64,000 bases of DNA, taken from assembly GCA_037178625.1 (NCBI GenBank), contig CM074136.1, positions 620,001 through 684,000 of the forward strand. Reading direction: 5' to 3'. Both the position numbers and the translations under genes were made by a program. Below, piece by piece: positions 38,266 through 48,736 of the stretch; position 1 is the stretch's first letter, and every line of letters begins with the position of its first letter. The notes beneath the pieces are model-generated. The model searched no databases, was not told the DNA's origin, and was given only the letters and a program-made list of their open reading frames with translations. Origin of the DNA: Skeletonema tropicum (Eukaryota; Bacillariophyta; Thalassiosirophyceae; Thalassiosirales; Thalassiosiraceae).

Positions 38266-38951
38266 CCGGTTATGATGATTCAAACATTGAGACCGCTATT
38301 GAAGTGATCAATGCAATATATGATGTACACCCTGAAGCGATCCAAGATGATGAAATCACGGGAAACATTCAAGAATGTCATCAACAAGTGCAAGCATTCC
38401 TCAACACACAGTTAGTCTACGCTCGCCAAGCCATAGATCACCGGCAGATGACAACACCTGATGGCAATGGGCAACTCCCTCTCCACAGAGCACTTCAAAA
38501 CAATGTCAGGCTTGGCTCCATCAAGTTGTTAGTAAGAGGCAACCCTCATGCTCTTCAATCTCCCGACAATAACGGTGCATTACCCTTGCACATTGCATGT
38601 CAGCATCATGATTCCACTGATGTTGTGCGTTACTTGATTGGACTTGATACTATTGCCCTTAGCACCGTGGATAGGGATGGAAACGCTGCCCTCCATCATG
38701 CTTGTCGTGGTGCAAAGTATAACACAATAGCGACGCTTTTAGGAGATCATGATGCTGTGTCAGTATCGCGACAGAATGCTCACGGGAAGCTTCCTATTGA
38801 TTTGCTTTGGGGAAGTAGTGCAGTGGAAGATAGAGATGGCCGTGAATATGTGGAGATCATCTTTCGTCTTCTGAAGGCATACCCCGAGACTGTGATGATT
38901 GCAATGATGAAAGAGCAAGGTAAGGCTGGTGGCAAACTACCTCTCATGTAA
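38266..38951 (+). pseudogene. 5'-truncated ankyrin gene, C-terminal half, copy 1
   Basis: Homology to the full family starts abruptly at GGTTATGATGATTCAAAC (YDDSNIE) and runs to the normal end GGKLPLM. Units GQLPLHRAL, ALPLHIAC, NAALHHAC and GKLPIDLLW are intact over ~225 codons. No ATG lies at the join; the nearest in-frame start is the GTG at 38304. Its last ~190 codons are the same as the 3' parts of the full genes at 51790 and 54943, so it has exchanged sequence with them. Confidence 0.75.
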
Positions 38952-39016
38952 AATATTAGATCTCCTTATTTGATACGTCTATACTCTTTTACCAGCGATT
39001 CAATGCCAATGCTCAA

Positions 39017-39698
39017 TTAGAAGAGCCCGTGTTCCTTGTGATCGATCAGCTTACCTATATCACCTAAATTACCTCTTCCTTGATGGCATGGACGACCAAT
39101 TGCAAGCGATGTAGTACCTCCGCCAAAGGACGCTTTTGTATCGACTTCTTGCGGCCGCTTGGTGATATTGAAACTCGTCTTGGCATTGGCATCATAGCCC
39201 TCACCTGACTCTCTGTCTCTGCTCAGTTTTAGTTAACATATTATCTGACCAGATATCACTCTGTAGAGCAAGCCCGGCAACATGAGCACACTGTCATGCC
39301 CATTGAGAGTTCTTCTCCGCTACACTGGCAAGTGATAAGAGTGCAGCGTTAGTCTCATGGCTATCCACATCACCAAGACCTCTCCTCAACCTCAGCTCTC
39401 GAGACAGTAGCTGAAACACCTGTTCCTCGAACACAGCCGCCTTCAATGCTGCACGTCGGGCGGAGTAGTTCTGTCTGCAGATGATCTTCTCTAGACCAAG
39501 GATGTTGTCAAGGTTACCATCGAAGGAACCTTCACCGATTTTGTCTCTGGCCTTTCTAGCGTAGAGAGTTGAATGGAGCTGGAATTGTTCGACATCATCA
39601 CTTGAATACCAAAGCTTGTCTTCGATGCCTTTCGTGAGGTCATCGAGGACGATTACCGTGCAGGTCGGAGCAAAGCGGACTTGTTGCATGTTGTTCAT
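39017..39698 (-). pseudogene. W gene, copy with nonsense codon (134 aa left)
   Basis: ATG at 39698. The frame stops at 39294 after NSQWA, where AGAGAG of the intact copies has become TGACAG. Downstream it also has the 20-base deletion seen at 24131. The same TGA is present at 53716 and 56869, so these three copies descend from one mutated W. Confidence 0.75.
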
Positions 39699-40001
39699 AC
39701 TGCTAGCTTTCAATGTTTCATGTGTTTATTGTAAAGTATGACAACAGACACCAACATTCCTCCATTCAGCTCGCGAAGCATGGAGAGAGCGAGAAGCAAG
39801 AGTGATGTCCTGGACATCATACGCTCCGTGTCCGGCCGGCCCATCTTTACTCTAGAGTCTTAGAGAGTGCCGCTTGGAAAGGGTTAACCCTTCTGTTTTG
39901 TATTGTCTTTCGTTGAATGTGTTCTTTCGAAACACAAATAGTTGGAATGGAATAATGACGATGGCCGTCAACCGTCAACCAAACGGTGAGGCAGATACCT
40001 A
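39699..40001. promoter_or_regulatory. W upstream region, copy 2
   Basis: Palindrome AAGGGTTAACCCTT at 39879-39892. Ends at the TA target of the mariner-like element. Confidence 0.45.
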
Positions 40002-42295
40002 CAGCTGTTTTCACGGATTTTCGGATAGCCGTTCAAGTTTCGAATTCCTACGTATGTTAGGTACAAATGACGTAGTGAGTCTTATAAAAACCCATTGGGC
40101 CGATTTCTCCCAACTCACCCCTCAACAAGAGCCACTCCGCGCAAAAAGATGCCAACCATGGCCAAATGCCGGAGCGTACTACGCACAACAAGTTGAATAT
40201 TTACTCAACCAAAAGGATAAATTAACCTCTCTTGCATGTCTAGATCCAAAATAGCCAATTAGGTTGACTAAAGATTGTAATCATGAACGATGGTAATACA
40301 CTTTTTGAATACCTTTTCACACGGCTCATCAGTAAAAGTGACACTTATCGCGGCAGGTGGATTTGCGACCAGTCGTTGGTAGAGATATTGCACAGACACT
40401 ATACGAATGTAGATAAAGACAATACCTTACGGAACAAACTCGTGCAGCGTCTGAACAAGGCAGCCGGACCTTTCAACAGCAGCAATGTACACAAGATATA
40501 CCACAAAAATTTCACAACATCATGTCCATTCAATTCGTCATTACGCCGGATGGTGCACTATTACTACTTTGGAAAGGGAGAGAAAGTGCCCAACGAACCA
40601 ATACGCGCAGCAGAGTTATTGTGCACAGAAATAGAACATATACAGAGTTACAGTGCAACTAATAATCGGCAGCGATCTTGCAACAAGCCGGAGCAAGTAT
40701 CATTTCCCGACGATGGATGCGCTGGTAAGAAGAAGAACAAAAATAATGAGAACAAACGTAAAGAAGCAACAAAATCATCAGCGGCTGCACCAATTACTCC
40801 TACTCCACAAAAAAGAACAAGGCGCTCGCAACGACTAGTTGAGCAGCAGCAGAGCCCTCTCGTGCCATTCGTCACCAACGTGGGTAGATTAGAGGATGAG
40901 AATAATCAAGTTGACGACGAAGATGAAGACGAAGACGACGACAATAACAACAGCAGTGGCGATATAGACGGCGATAACAGCAGCAACAACCAGACTCCGA
41001 ATATTATATGGCAGTCACCTGAAGCAGCAGCTCTCTTCGGATTTGAAGAAGGTGCCGATGTGTACAACGGACTAGTGCAATTGGTTGAATCACTTACACT
41101 GGTGGGGCAATCAGCAAATGGATACGAAGAAGCAGGCGTCATTGACTTGCACGAAGATAGTAAATTGACAAAGCATGCCTTATTTGACTTACGCAATAAA
41201 TGTTTATACCTCAGGGTTGCGTATTCAATAGCACTTGCCGAGTATCGAGTTGGGTTTCCATTCCAAGCTTGTTGCGACAAAGCGGCAAGGCTGCTCAATG
41301 ATTTAACACTGTTCAATGCAGCAACTGGTAGGACAATCATGAATTGGAACCGTATCTTCCGCGTTAATCATCAATTTCCAAACCCCAACCCCTACGTCGC
41401 CAAATACGGTAAGGGACTTCTGCAGATTGCGTATGAACGTGGCTGGATCGATATAGCAACCTTCAGAAAGGGCAGCTACCTAGTGATGAAGTATGATGAT
41501 GAGGGTAACTTGGTTCCTGAGCTTTCCCTCCGGCATTTGCTTGCAAACTGCACAGATTTTTTGTCTGAACAAAGCCAACTCGAATATGTTTGTGAATCTT
41601 TGGGAGTAAGAGCCTTGATTACAACAAAGTATCATGCTGAATACGCTGGTGAGGGTGTCGAATACTCTTGGGGGTTCTCCAAAGCTCTCTACCGAAGACA
41701 TCCATTAGCTCAAAAGAAAACGACTGCTGATTTCCTTGCATTGGTCGACAAGTGTATTTCAAGAGAGGTTCTCACTGTGGATCTCATTCGTAAGTTCAGT
41801 GCCAGGGCAAGAGGTTACATGTAGACATATAAGATGTTGGAGATTGAGGCAAAGAATACCAAGGAGACAGAAGGTAATTCAAGTGAGGATGCACCCATTC
41901 CGCACAAGAGAATTGAAACGCTGAAGAAGGTTTTGAAATGTCATCGTGCTGCTATTGACTTTGACAAATCTTTCATTATGAAAACTGTCTACGCAAAAGA
42001 CTTTGATTTCAAGAATGATTTGCTCAAGAAGGAAGAGAAGCTCAACTTTAGTCTCAGAGTAAAACGAGAGAATACGAAGGTGGAAGCGACGGCAAAGAAG
42101 AAATAAACATAGGACAATGTTCATTTATGTCTCTTGGTGGAATATGGCATACGAGGCATTATTTACCATGGTCCGGTTGTTGTTCGCAATTGAGAAAGAC
42201 GGAGGTAGAGTAGCTCCCCAGTTAAGGGGCTTTCAGTACGTTTGTACGTAGGAATAAAAATTCTGCGATTATCCGCCAAGATTTGCTAACAGCTG
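40002..42295 (+). mobile_element. Tc1/mariner-like (IS630-type) DNA transposon
   Basis: 2,294 bp flanked by TA on both sides (40000-40001, 42296-42297). The empty site CAGATACCTATCTATCAAC is intact at about 54414 and 57567. Imperfect terminal inverted repeats of ~30 bases: CAGCTGTT is perfect and CGGATA matches at the same distance inside each end. It carries one transposase reading frame interrupted by a UAG. TA duplication and the D34E spacing of the protein agree with Tc1/mariner. Confidence 0.85.
40283..42106 (+). pseudogene. Mariner-like transposase, shortened and with in-frame UAG
   Basis: ATG 40283 to UAG 41822 gives 513 residues; the same frame continues from 41825 to 42106 (another ~93 codons, ending EATAKKK). 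The N-terminal ~250 residues are basic and then acidic (DDEDEDEDDDNNN). The C-terminal part is transposase-like: KGLLQIAYERGWID, LLANCTDFLSEQSQLEYV and KYHAEYAGEGVEYSWGFSKA. D425 and E460 are 34 residues apart, the DD34E spacing. By memory of related diatom proteins, a long central part with the first catalytic Asp normally lies between a WNRIFRVN...F region and KGLLQ; here the two are almost adjacent, which implies an internal deletion. The UAG follows ARGYM, where relatives continue. The copy is probably inactive. Confidence 0.72.
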
Positions 42296-42297
42296 TA

Positions 42298-42816
42298 TCT
42301 ATCAACATTCACTTCGTCTCAAGAAGGAACTTGGGTTTCGTTTTCATGGGATTAGAACCAGGAGTAATAGCGTGAGGCACTGTTGACAGCTACCGAATCC
42401 GTTTTTGTCCTTTATGAAAGATAAGTCTACCAAACTCCAGACCTCCACGCAGCGCATTGTCAAAACGTACCGTCCAAAGCTCTGGGTATTGTACCTTCTT
42501 GATGTATCTATTGGGTGCAAGTAGCAAGGAGACGAGTAGACGAGCAAGAACATAAGTAGGTCTATCCACGACTTGAAGATTCCCATCAACGATGCTCTGC
42601 ATGCAGGGTTCTCAAATTGGATGACGACGAATCTCTTTGGAGTTCGGGTTGTTGCTACTTGATCGCTGGATGAAGATCTGAATACGATCGCGACTTGGCC
42701 ATTACATTATCTTATGCATTGGCTGGGACAAATCGCTATTGGAGTGTGGAGAGATTGACTTCGCCACTTGCCACATACCTTGCACTTGCCACTTGACTCG
42801 AAAGACAATATCAACG
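42298..42816 (+). promoter_or_regulatory. Leader module of newer-type ankyrin genes, copy 1 (decayed coding sequence)
   Basis: About 500 bases before the ATG at 42817, unrelated to the upstream DNA of the ankyrin genes at 9-22 kb. One frame reads as old protein, best seen in the copy at 51455: HDLKIPINDALHAGFSNWM, FWSSGCSYLIAG, UGA, then RSEYDRDLAITLSYALAG and ERLTSPLATYLALAT. I do not recognise the source protein. The module repeats at 51311, 54420 and 57573. Confidence 0.6.
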
Positions 42817-44400
42817 ATGAGTGAGAACGGCAATAATGGCAGACAATCAGCCAGAGCGCTGTTCAGAGAATTAAACAGTTATTGTTCATCGGACTCGCTT
42901 TCAGAAGAGGGCCTACATGAAATTCTTGAGCGACACGGGTTGACGCCCAATAATAATGCGATCATCAGAGATAGGAGTAATAATAAATTCTTCTTTCAGG
43001 CATGCATCAATAAACGAGTGACGGAGGAAATAATTCAATGTCTACTAGAATATTTTCCTGCCGCTGCCAATGCAACTGGGAGGTTTAGGTTGTCACCGCT
43101 CCATGTTGCATGCAAACACCAAAATAATGTGCCACTCGGTGTAATCCGACTCCTGATGGAGGCAGCTCCAGCTTCTCTTCGTATGGCAGATGCTAGCGGT
43201 GACATGCCTCTGCACTGGTTATGTATAAGTGAAAGTACGAACAAAAATGTGGACGAAATGAAAGCAATCGCAATATTGAAGTTGTTTATCGAGAAGTGCC
43301 CAGAAACAGTCCGGCATGCGAATAATAGAGGCAGTCTTCCAATTCACATGGCAGCTGCGGTAAAACCTCCTGAGTTTTGCACTGTGTTGATCGAAGCATA
43401 TCCTGGATCTGAGCGAATAGCCAATGCCAGCAGGGGCATGCTTCCTCTCCATCATGCATGTCTTTGCGGCTCTGTTGCCACAGTAGAATATTTGTACAAA
43501 CTTTACCCCGATGCCATCAATCATGCAAAAGCAAGAGGAGAACTTTATCCAAGAGGTGAACTTTATCCGATTCACCTCGCAGTGAGAAGTATTAATGATA
43601 GAGAAGATCCAGTACCAGCCGCAGAGATCGTGCGCTTTCTTCTGGGTTGCGGTCCCAATGTGAAGCTACAAAAGTGGCAAGGAAGGTCTCTGCTTCAAAT
43701 TGCTTGTGAGCAGGACTATAATGATTCAAACATTGAGACCGGTATTGAAGTAATCGATGCAATCTATGATGCTCAACCTGAAGCGATTGAAGACAATAGA
43801 ATAGCTCCACGAAACATGCAAGAATGTCTTCAACAAGTGCAAGCATTTCTCAACACACAGTTAGTCTATGCTCGCCAAGCCGTAGATCACCGGCAGATGA
43901 CAACACCTGATGGCAATGGGCAACTCCCTCTCCACAGAGCACTTCAAAACAATGTCAGGCTTGGCTCCACCAAGCTGTTAGTTAGAGGCAACCCTCATGC
44001 TCTTCAATCTCCCGACAATAGAGGTGTATTGCCCTTGCACATTGCTTGTCAGCATTATGATTCCACTGATGTTGTGCGTTACTTGATTGGACTTGATACT
44101 ATTGCCCTTAGCACCGTGGATAGGGATGGAAACGCTGCCCTCCATCATGCTTGTCGTGGTGCAAAGTATGACATAATAGCGACGCTTTTAGGAGATCATG
44201 ATGCTGTGTCAGTATCGCGACAGAATGCTCATGGGAAACTTCCTATTGATTTGCTTTGGGGAAGTAGTGCAGTGGAAGATAGAGATGGCCGTGAATATGT
44301 GGAGATCATCTTTCGTCTTCTGAAGGCATACCCCGAGACTGTGATGATTGCAATGATGAATGAGCAAGGTAAGGCTGGTGGCAAACTCCCTCTCATGTAA
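42817..44400 (+). CDS. Ankyrin-repeat protein, newer leader type (527 aa)
   Basis: I chose the ATG at 42817 (MSENGNNGRQSARALFREL) because it aligns with the N-termini of the other family members; the frame is open further upstream (to a TTG at 42739) only into leader sequence. Units: LSPLHVAC, MPLHWLC, LPIHMAA, MLPLHHAC, LYPIHLAV, SLLQIAC, GQLPLHRAL, VLPLHIAC, NAALHHAC and GKLPIDLLW. It has a small internal duplication RGELYPRGELYP, and reads GCGPNVKL where the other copies have GCDPNVKL. Almost identical to the gene at 58096, 15,279 bases away. W is convergent 66 bases downstream. Confidence 0.88.
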   Translation: MSENGNNGRQSARALFRELNSYCSSDSLSEEGLHEILERHGLTPNNNAIIRDRSNNKFFFQACINKRVTEEIIQCLLEYFPAAANATGRFRLSPLHVACKHQNNVPLGVIRLLMEAAPASLRMADASGDMPLHWLCISESTNKNVDEMKAIAILKLFIEKCPETVRHANNRGSLPIHMAAAVKPPEFCTVLIEAYPGSERIANASRGMLPLHHACLCGSVATVEYLYKLYPDAINHAKARGELYPRGELYPIHLAVRSINDREDPVPAAEIVRFLLGCGPNVKLQKWQGRSLLQIACEQDYNDSNIETGIEVIDAIYDAQPEAIEDNRIAPRNMQECLQQVQAFLNTQLVYARQAVDHRQMTTPDGNGQLPLHRALQNNVRLGSTKLLVRGNPHALQSPDNRGVLPLHIACQHYDSTDVVRYLIGLDTIALSTVDRDGNAALHHACRGAKYDIIATLLGDHDAVSVSRQNAHGKLPIDLLWGSSAVEDRDGREYVEIIFRLLKAYPETVMIAMMNEQGKAGGKLPLM

Positions 44401-44465
44401 AATATTAGATCTCCTTATTTGATACGTCTATACTCTTTTACCAGCAATTCAATGCCAATGCTCAA

Positions 44466-45167
44466 TTAGAAGAGCCCTTGTTCCTTGTGATCGATCAGCT
44501 CACCTATATCACCTAAATTACCTCTTCCTTGATGGCATGGACGACTAATTGCAAGCGATGTAGTACCTCCGCCAAAGGACGCTTTTGTATCGACTTCTTG
44601 CGGCCGCTTGGTGATATTGAAACTCGTCTTGGCATTGGCATCATCGCCCTCACCTGACTTTGTGCCTTGATGGATAGGTCTCTTTCTCTGCTCAGTTTCA
44701 GTCAACATATTATCTGACCAGATATCACTCTGGAGAGCAAGCCCGGCAACATGAGCACACTCTCTTGCCCATCGAGAGTTCTTCTCTGCTACACTGGCAA
44801 GTGATGAGAGTGCAGTGTTAGTCTCATGGCTATCCACATCACCAAGACCTCTCCTCAACCTCAGCTCTCGAGACAGTCGCTGAAACGCCTGTTCCTCGAA
44901 CACAGCCGCCTTCAATACTGCACGTCGGGAGGAGTAGTTCTGTCTGCAGATGAGCTTCTCTAGACCAAGGATGTTGTCAAGGTTACCATCGAAGGAACCT
45001 GCACCGATTTTGTCTCTGGCCTTTCTGGCGTAGAGAGTTGAATGGAGCTGGAATTGTTCAACATCATCACTTGAATACCAAATCTTGTCTTCGAAGCCTT
45101 TCGTGAGGTCATCGAGGACGATTACCGTGCAGGTCGGAGCAAAGCGGACTTGTTGCATGTTGTTCAT
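44466..45167 (-). CDS. W protein, full-length form (233 aa)
   Basis: ATG 45167 (MNNMQQVRFAPTC). Layout as described for 24622, with motif KIWYSSDDVEQF, but without the 20-base deletion: after TETEQRKRPIHQGTK it continues with a Gly/Thr-rich tail (SFGGGTTSLAISRPCHQGRG) to ...HKEQGLF. This and 59745-60446 are the only full-length W genes in the window, so the longer form is probably ancestral. No signal peptide or membrane span. Function unknown. Confidence 0.75.
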   Translation of the reverse strand: MNNMQQVRFAPTCTVIVLDDLTKGFEDKIWYSSDDVEQFQLHSTLYARKARDKIGAGSFDGNLDNILGLEKLICRQNYSSRRAVLKAAVFEEQAFQRLSRELRLRRGLGDVDSHETNTALSSLASVAEKNSRWARECAHVAGLALQSDIWSDNMLTETEQRKRPIHQGTKSGEGDDANAKTSFNITKRPQEVDTKASFGGGTTSLAISRPCHQGRGNLGDIGELIDHKEQGLF

Positions 45168-45514
45168 ACTGCTAGCTTTCAATGTTTCGAGTGTTTATAC
45201 TGTTGTAAAGTATGACAATAGACACTAACATTCCTCCATTCAGCTCGCGAAGCATGGAGAGAGCGAGAAGCAAGAGTGATGTCCTGGACATCATACGCTC
45301 CGTGTCCGGCCGGCCCATCTTTACTCTAGAGTCGCAGAGAGTGCCGCTTGGAAAGGGTTAACCCTTCTGTTTTGTATTGTCTTTCGTGGAATGTGTTCTT
45401 TCGAAACACAATTTCAATTAATTGGAATGGAATAATGACGATGGCCGTCAACCAAACGGTGAGGCAGATACCTAAGTATTTATCAACATTCACTTAGGAA
45501 AATAGGTAAAAATG
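45168..45514. promoter_or_regulatory. W upstream region, copy 3
   Basis: Palindrome AAGGGTTAACCCTT at 45353-45366; joins block Y at AAAAATG/TTGCAT (45514/45515), the uninterrupted site of the 8.16-kb insertion. Confidence 0.45.
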
Positions 45515-46705
45515 TTGCATTTTCGCTATCTTCAACATGCACACCTATTTCTTCTGTCTCTAAGTTTCCTCCTCAGCAACCCTTAACAACGCGACGTCCC
45601 AACGTGCCGGTGAAAAGGAATGAGCAGACGAGCAACAGCAATGACAATGGACTATGTAGTTGTAAAAGATTACCATATCTAATCTGAAGAACGGGTATTT
45701 ATTTACATTTACATGGCAGCTAACCTAAGTGTGCCTCGTTCGATCGATCAGCTTCCTCTCCTAGATAACGAGAAGATAACTTTACACTTCTCAGATCCCG
45801 GGAATTCATCTTTTCTCACTCGAATGAACTAGTCAGCACATAAATAGCACCGGAATCATATTCTACATCCTCTTGCGATTAAGCCACATATTCGTACACT
45901 GTTGTGGCTATCGTACTTTTGGAGATATGGTCGTCTGAATGGTGGACATTAGATTGGCGTATGTGCGTGTACACTGTTGGCCACGTAAATTCAAATGGAG
46001 TAAATTCGCTCGATTTAAAAATCGAATCTGCGAGGCCAAGAGTGAGTCGTTCGAGGCCCCGCGTTAAAAATTGATGAATTCCCAGGATCTGAGAAGTGTA
46101 AACTTCTCTCCAAGGGAATAACTATTCTCTCCAAAAGTCCTCAGGCTTCATAAATAGTCAAAAGGAATCCTAACTACTGTTATGATGCAATCGTATGAAG
46201 GGCAAAAGTGTGTCAAGGTCGAACCCAAATACACCTCTTCTTCGATGCAAACTTGAGTTCCGATCAGAGTTGAAGTAGTCAGGACTCCCAATATTGACCA
46301 TTTCTTGCAGGCCTCCTCTCATGGATCCCAACGCGAGGTGGCGACCACGCTCTGGTTCTGTAACAATGTGTTGTATTTTGAGTTCAAAAGTATAAATTTT
46401 TCAATCAGACTTTCTTCTTTAATGCCACGATACAAAGTAACCTACGTCGTGTGAAGTGACAATAACATGCTTCATTTGGACAGATTCAGATGGACGACAC
46501 AAGGAATGCATTTCGATAATGAATTCGTTCCTAGACAATAATCTCAAATAAATGTTTACAATTATCTTCCAAATTACTTTAATAGCTAATACAGCTCCTA
46601 ATGGAGGCTGCGCTCAATCACACTGCAAATTTAAGTACTAATTCACATTGCCAATCTGACAAACGAATCTCATATAGTGCTGCTACCCCGCAAAAACATA
46701 TTCCC
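45515..46705. repeat. Array spacer block Y, copy 2
   Basis: Nearly identical to 33128-34311. Inverted-repeat arms at 45781-45810 and 46073-46102. No gene seen. Confidence 0.7.
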
Positions 46706-47674
46706 CTAAGCTTGCGGGTAGTGAAGATCGTCCCAGTCTTCATTTCTTTGCGACGAATTTCGCCTGTGGGTGTTGCCTTGACGATCATTCATTCTCTCCA
46801 TGAGCGCAGTCATAGATAGATCAGAGATCCAATCGTCGCCTTCTCCTCCTGGTAGGCCTTCGCCGCTAAGTAGGGCAAGTCCTGAGGCACAAGATGCTGG
46901 GTTTAGAGTAGGGCCTGGTTCACAATCCTCACTCTTTATCGGAATGCGCATTGATTGCATGGCCATGCCACTTCCTTCTCTCGTATCGGCAGCAGTGGTA
47001 GATTTGGAGAGACCGGTGGGCGAATAATTGCCTTCGAATCCGCTGCTGATTAGGGCATATCCTGAGGCACAAGACACTGGGTTTAGAGTGGGTAGAGCGG
47101 GACCTGGTTCATCATTCTCTTTCTTTGTCGGAATATGCAGTACGTGCATGTCCATGTCACTTCCTTTGATGGAATAGGCGTCGTCATCAGTAGCGGTGAC
47201 ACCTGTGGCTTTGAAGAGACCAGTGGACGGAAAGCTACACTCAGAAGTCATGCGAACCCGGAGCATATCCAACGTAGAGATCTTTGCCTCTAACGCTTCC
47301 TCGTCGGAAGCAGGAGCTTTAGAGGAAGCAATGAGACGACTGTCATCGCCAGACTTTGGATGATATGTTGTGGTGTTCATGACGATATTGTTGTGAAGAT
47401 GTGCAAGAGCCTCTAGAGTGAGGTAGGAGGACAAATAATGAGTAATTGTAAAAGCTCTTGTGTTCGTTGCTGTGTCGATCTCAGTTCTGCTGGCTGATCG
47501 CGTATCATGCATGACTTCAACTTCAGGTTCAATTTCAGCTTCAGCTTCAACTGGAACTCGAACTTTCTGCTTGTGATTGTGACACCTACTTAAGACAAAA
47601 TAAAATCCAAGCTTCGGTCGAGCTTGAGCTTTTTTAAAGTTGGTTAGTCGAGCGAAGCAGAGCTTACCCGTCAT
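46706..47674 (-). CDS. S protein, unknown (322 aa)
   Basis: ATG 47674 to stop 46706. I do not recognise it. The N-terminal ~35 residues are basic and hydrophobic, then comes an acidic repeat-like stretch (VEAEAEIEPEVEVMHD). Residues ~148-213 and ~218-273 are two copies of one unit: STGLFKATG...IPTKKENDEPGP...LNPVSCASGYAL and PTGLSKSTT...IPIKSEDCEPGP...LNPASCASGLAL. A GT-AG pair near the start (GGGTAAGC at about 47669 to TAG at about 47584) looks like an intron, but removing it would shift the frame; the true start may instead be the Met in VMHDTRS. Intact here and at 61985; disrupted at 34312. Confidence 0.55.
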   Translation of the reverse strand: MTGKLCFARLTNFKKAQARPKLGFYFVLSRCHNHKQKVRVPVEAEAEIEPEVEVMHDTRSASRTEIDTATNTRAFTITHYLSSYLTLEALAHLHNNIVMNTTTYHPKSGDDSRLIASSKAPASDEEALEAKISTLDMLRVRMTSECSFPSTGLFKATGVTATDDDAYSIKGSDMDMHVLHIPTKKENDEPGPALPTLNPVSCASGYALISSGFEGNYSPTGLSKSTTAADTREGSGMAMQSMRIPIKSEDCEPGPTLNPASCASGLALLSGEGLPGGEGDDWISDLSMTALMERMNDRQGNTHRRNSSQRNEDWDDLHYPQA

Positions 47675-47985
47675 TTCGTTCGAAATTCCTGTCCGTGCAT
47701 CCCCTCACAGCAGCGCAACAAGCAAGTAAATATAATGATCTATTATGATACAAAAGTATTCTTGCTCTTCATTGTACTCATGAAACCCTGACTTGGCATC
47801 TGCATCTGCTTCAGCGTCATTGACAGATGCCAATAATTAGCACCCGAAGTCAGTAGTGCTATCAGACCAATAACAGCGTTTCCGCAATCATTCAGGGGAT
47901 TCAGATGCAATTGCTTCTTAAATATTCGGATTAGTTACGTATCATAGCTATGTAAGTAGAGTCGATCTCTTCACTCCGTCTAAAC
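47675..47985. other. Spacer between S and the ankyrin fragment, copy 2
   Basis: Copy of 37955-38265; nothing recognisable. Confidence 0.4.
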
Positions 47986-48671
47986 CCGGTTATGATGATT
48001 CAAACATTGAGACCGCTATTGAAGTGATCAATGCAATATATGATGTACACCCTGAAGCGATCCAAGATGATGAAATCACGGGAAACATTCAAGAATGTCA
48101 TCAACAAGTGCAAGCATTTCTCAACACACAGTTAGTCTATGCTCGCCAAGCCATAGATCACCGGCAGATGACAACACATGATGGCAATGGGCAACTCCCT
48201 CTCCACAGAGCACTTCAAAACAATGTCAGGCTTGGCTCCATCAAGTTGTTAGTAAGAGGCAACCCTCATGCTCTTCAATCTCCCGGCAATAACGGTGCAT
48301 TACCCTTGCACATTGCATGTCAGCATCATGATTCCACTGATGTTGTGCGTTACTTGATTGGACTTGATACTATTGCCCTTAGCACCGTGGATGGGGATGG
48401 AAACACCGCTCTCCATTATGCTTGTCGTGGTGCAAAGTATGGCACAATAGCGACGCTTTTAGGAGATCATGATGCTGTGTCAGTATCGCGACAGAATGCT
48501 CACGGGAAGCTTCCTATTGATTTGCTTTGGGGAAGTAGTGCAGTGGAAGATAGAGATGGCCGTGAATATGTGGAGATCATCTTTCGTCTTCTGAAGGCAT
48601 ACCCCGAGACTGTGATGATCGCAATGATGAAAGAGCAAGGTAAGGCTGGTGGCAAACTCCCTCTCATGTAA
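47986..48671 (+). pseudogene. 5'-truncated ankyrin gene, C-terminal half, copy 2
   Basis: Same join as 38266. Differs from copy 1 by a few residues (TTHDGNG, SPGNNGAL, DGDGNTALHYAC, KYGTIATLL); the NTALHYAC and KYGTIATLL forms are those of the gene at 18017, a sign of sequence exchange between array members. Confidence 0.75.
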
Positions 48672-48736
48672 AATATTAGATCTCCTTATTTGATTCGTCT
48701 ATACTCTTTTACCAGCAATTCAATGCCAATGCTCAA

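Noticed and set aside
39874..40254. 126-codon open frame
   Set aside because: It crosses from the W upstream region into the mariner-like element, so it cannot be an old gene.
41834..42106. Separate small gene after the mariner transposase
   Set aside because: Same frame as the transposase with only one UAG between; better read as its C-terminal part.
43035..43846. Antisense open frames within the ankyrin genes (also at 52008, 55161, 58314)
   Set aside because: They repeat in every ankyrin copy because the sense strand is conserved; no sign of real coding.
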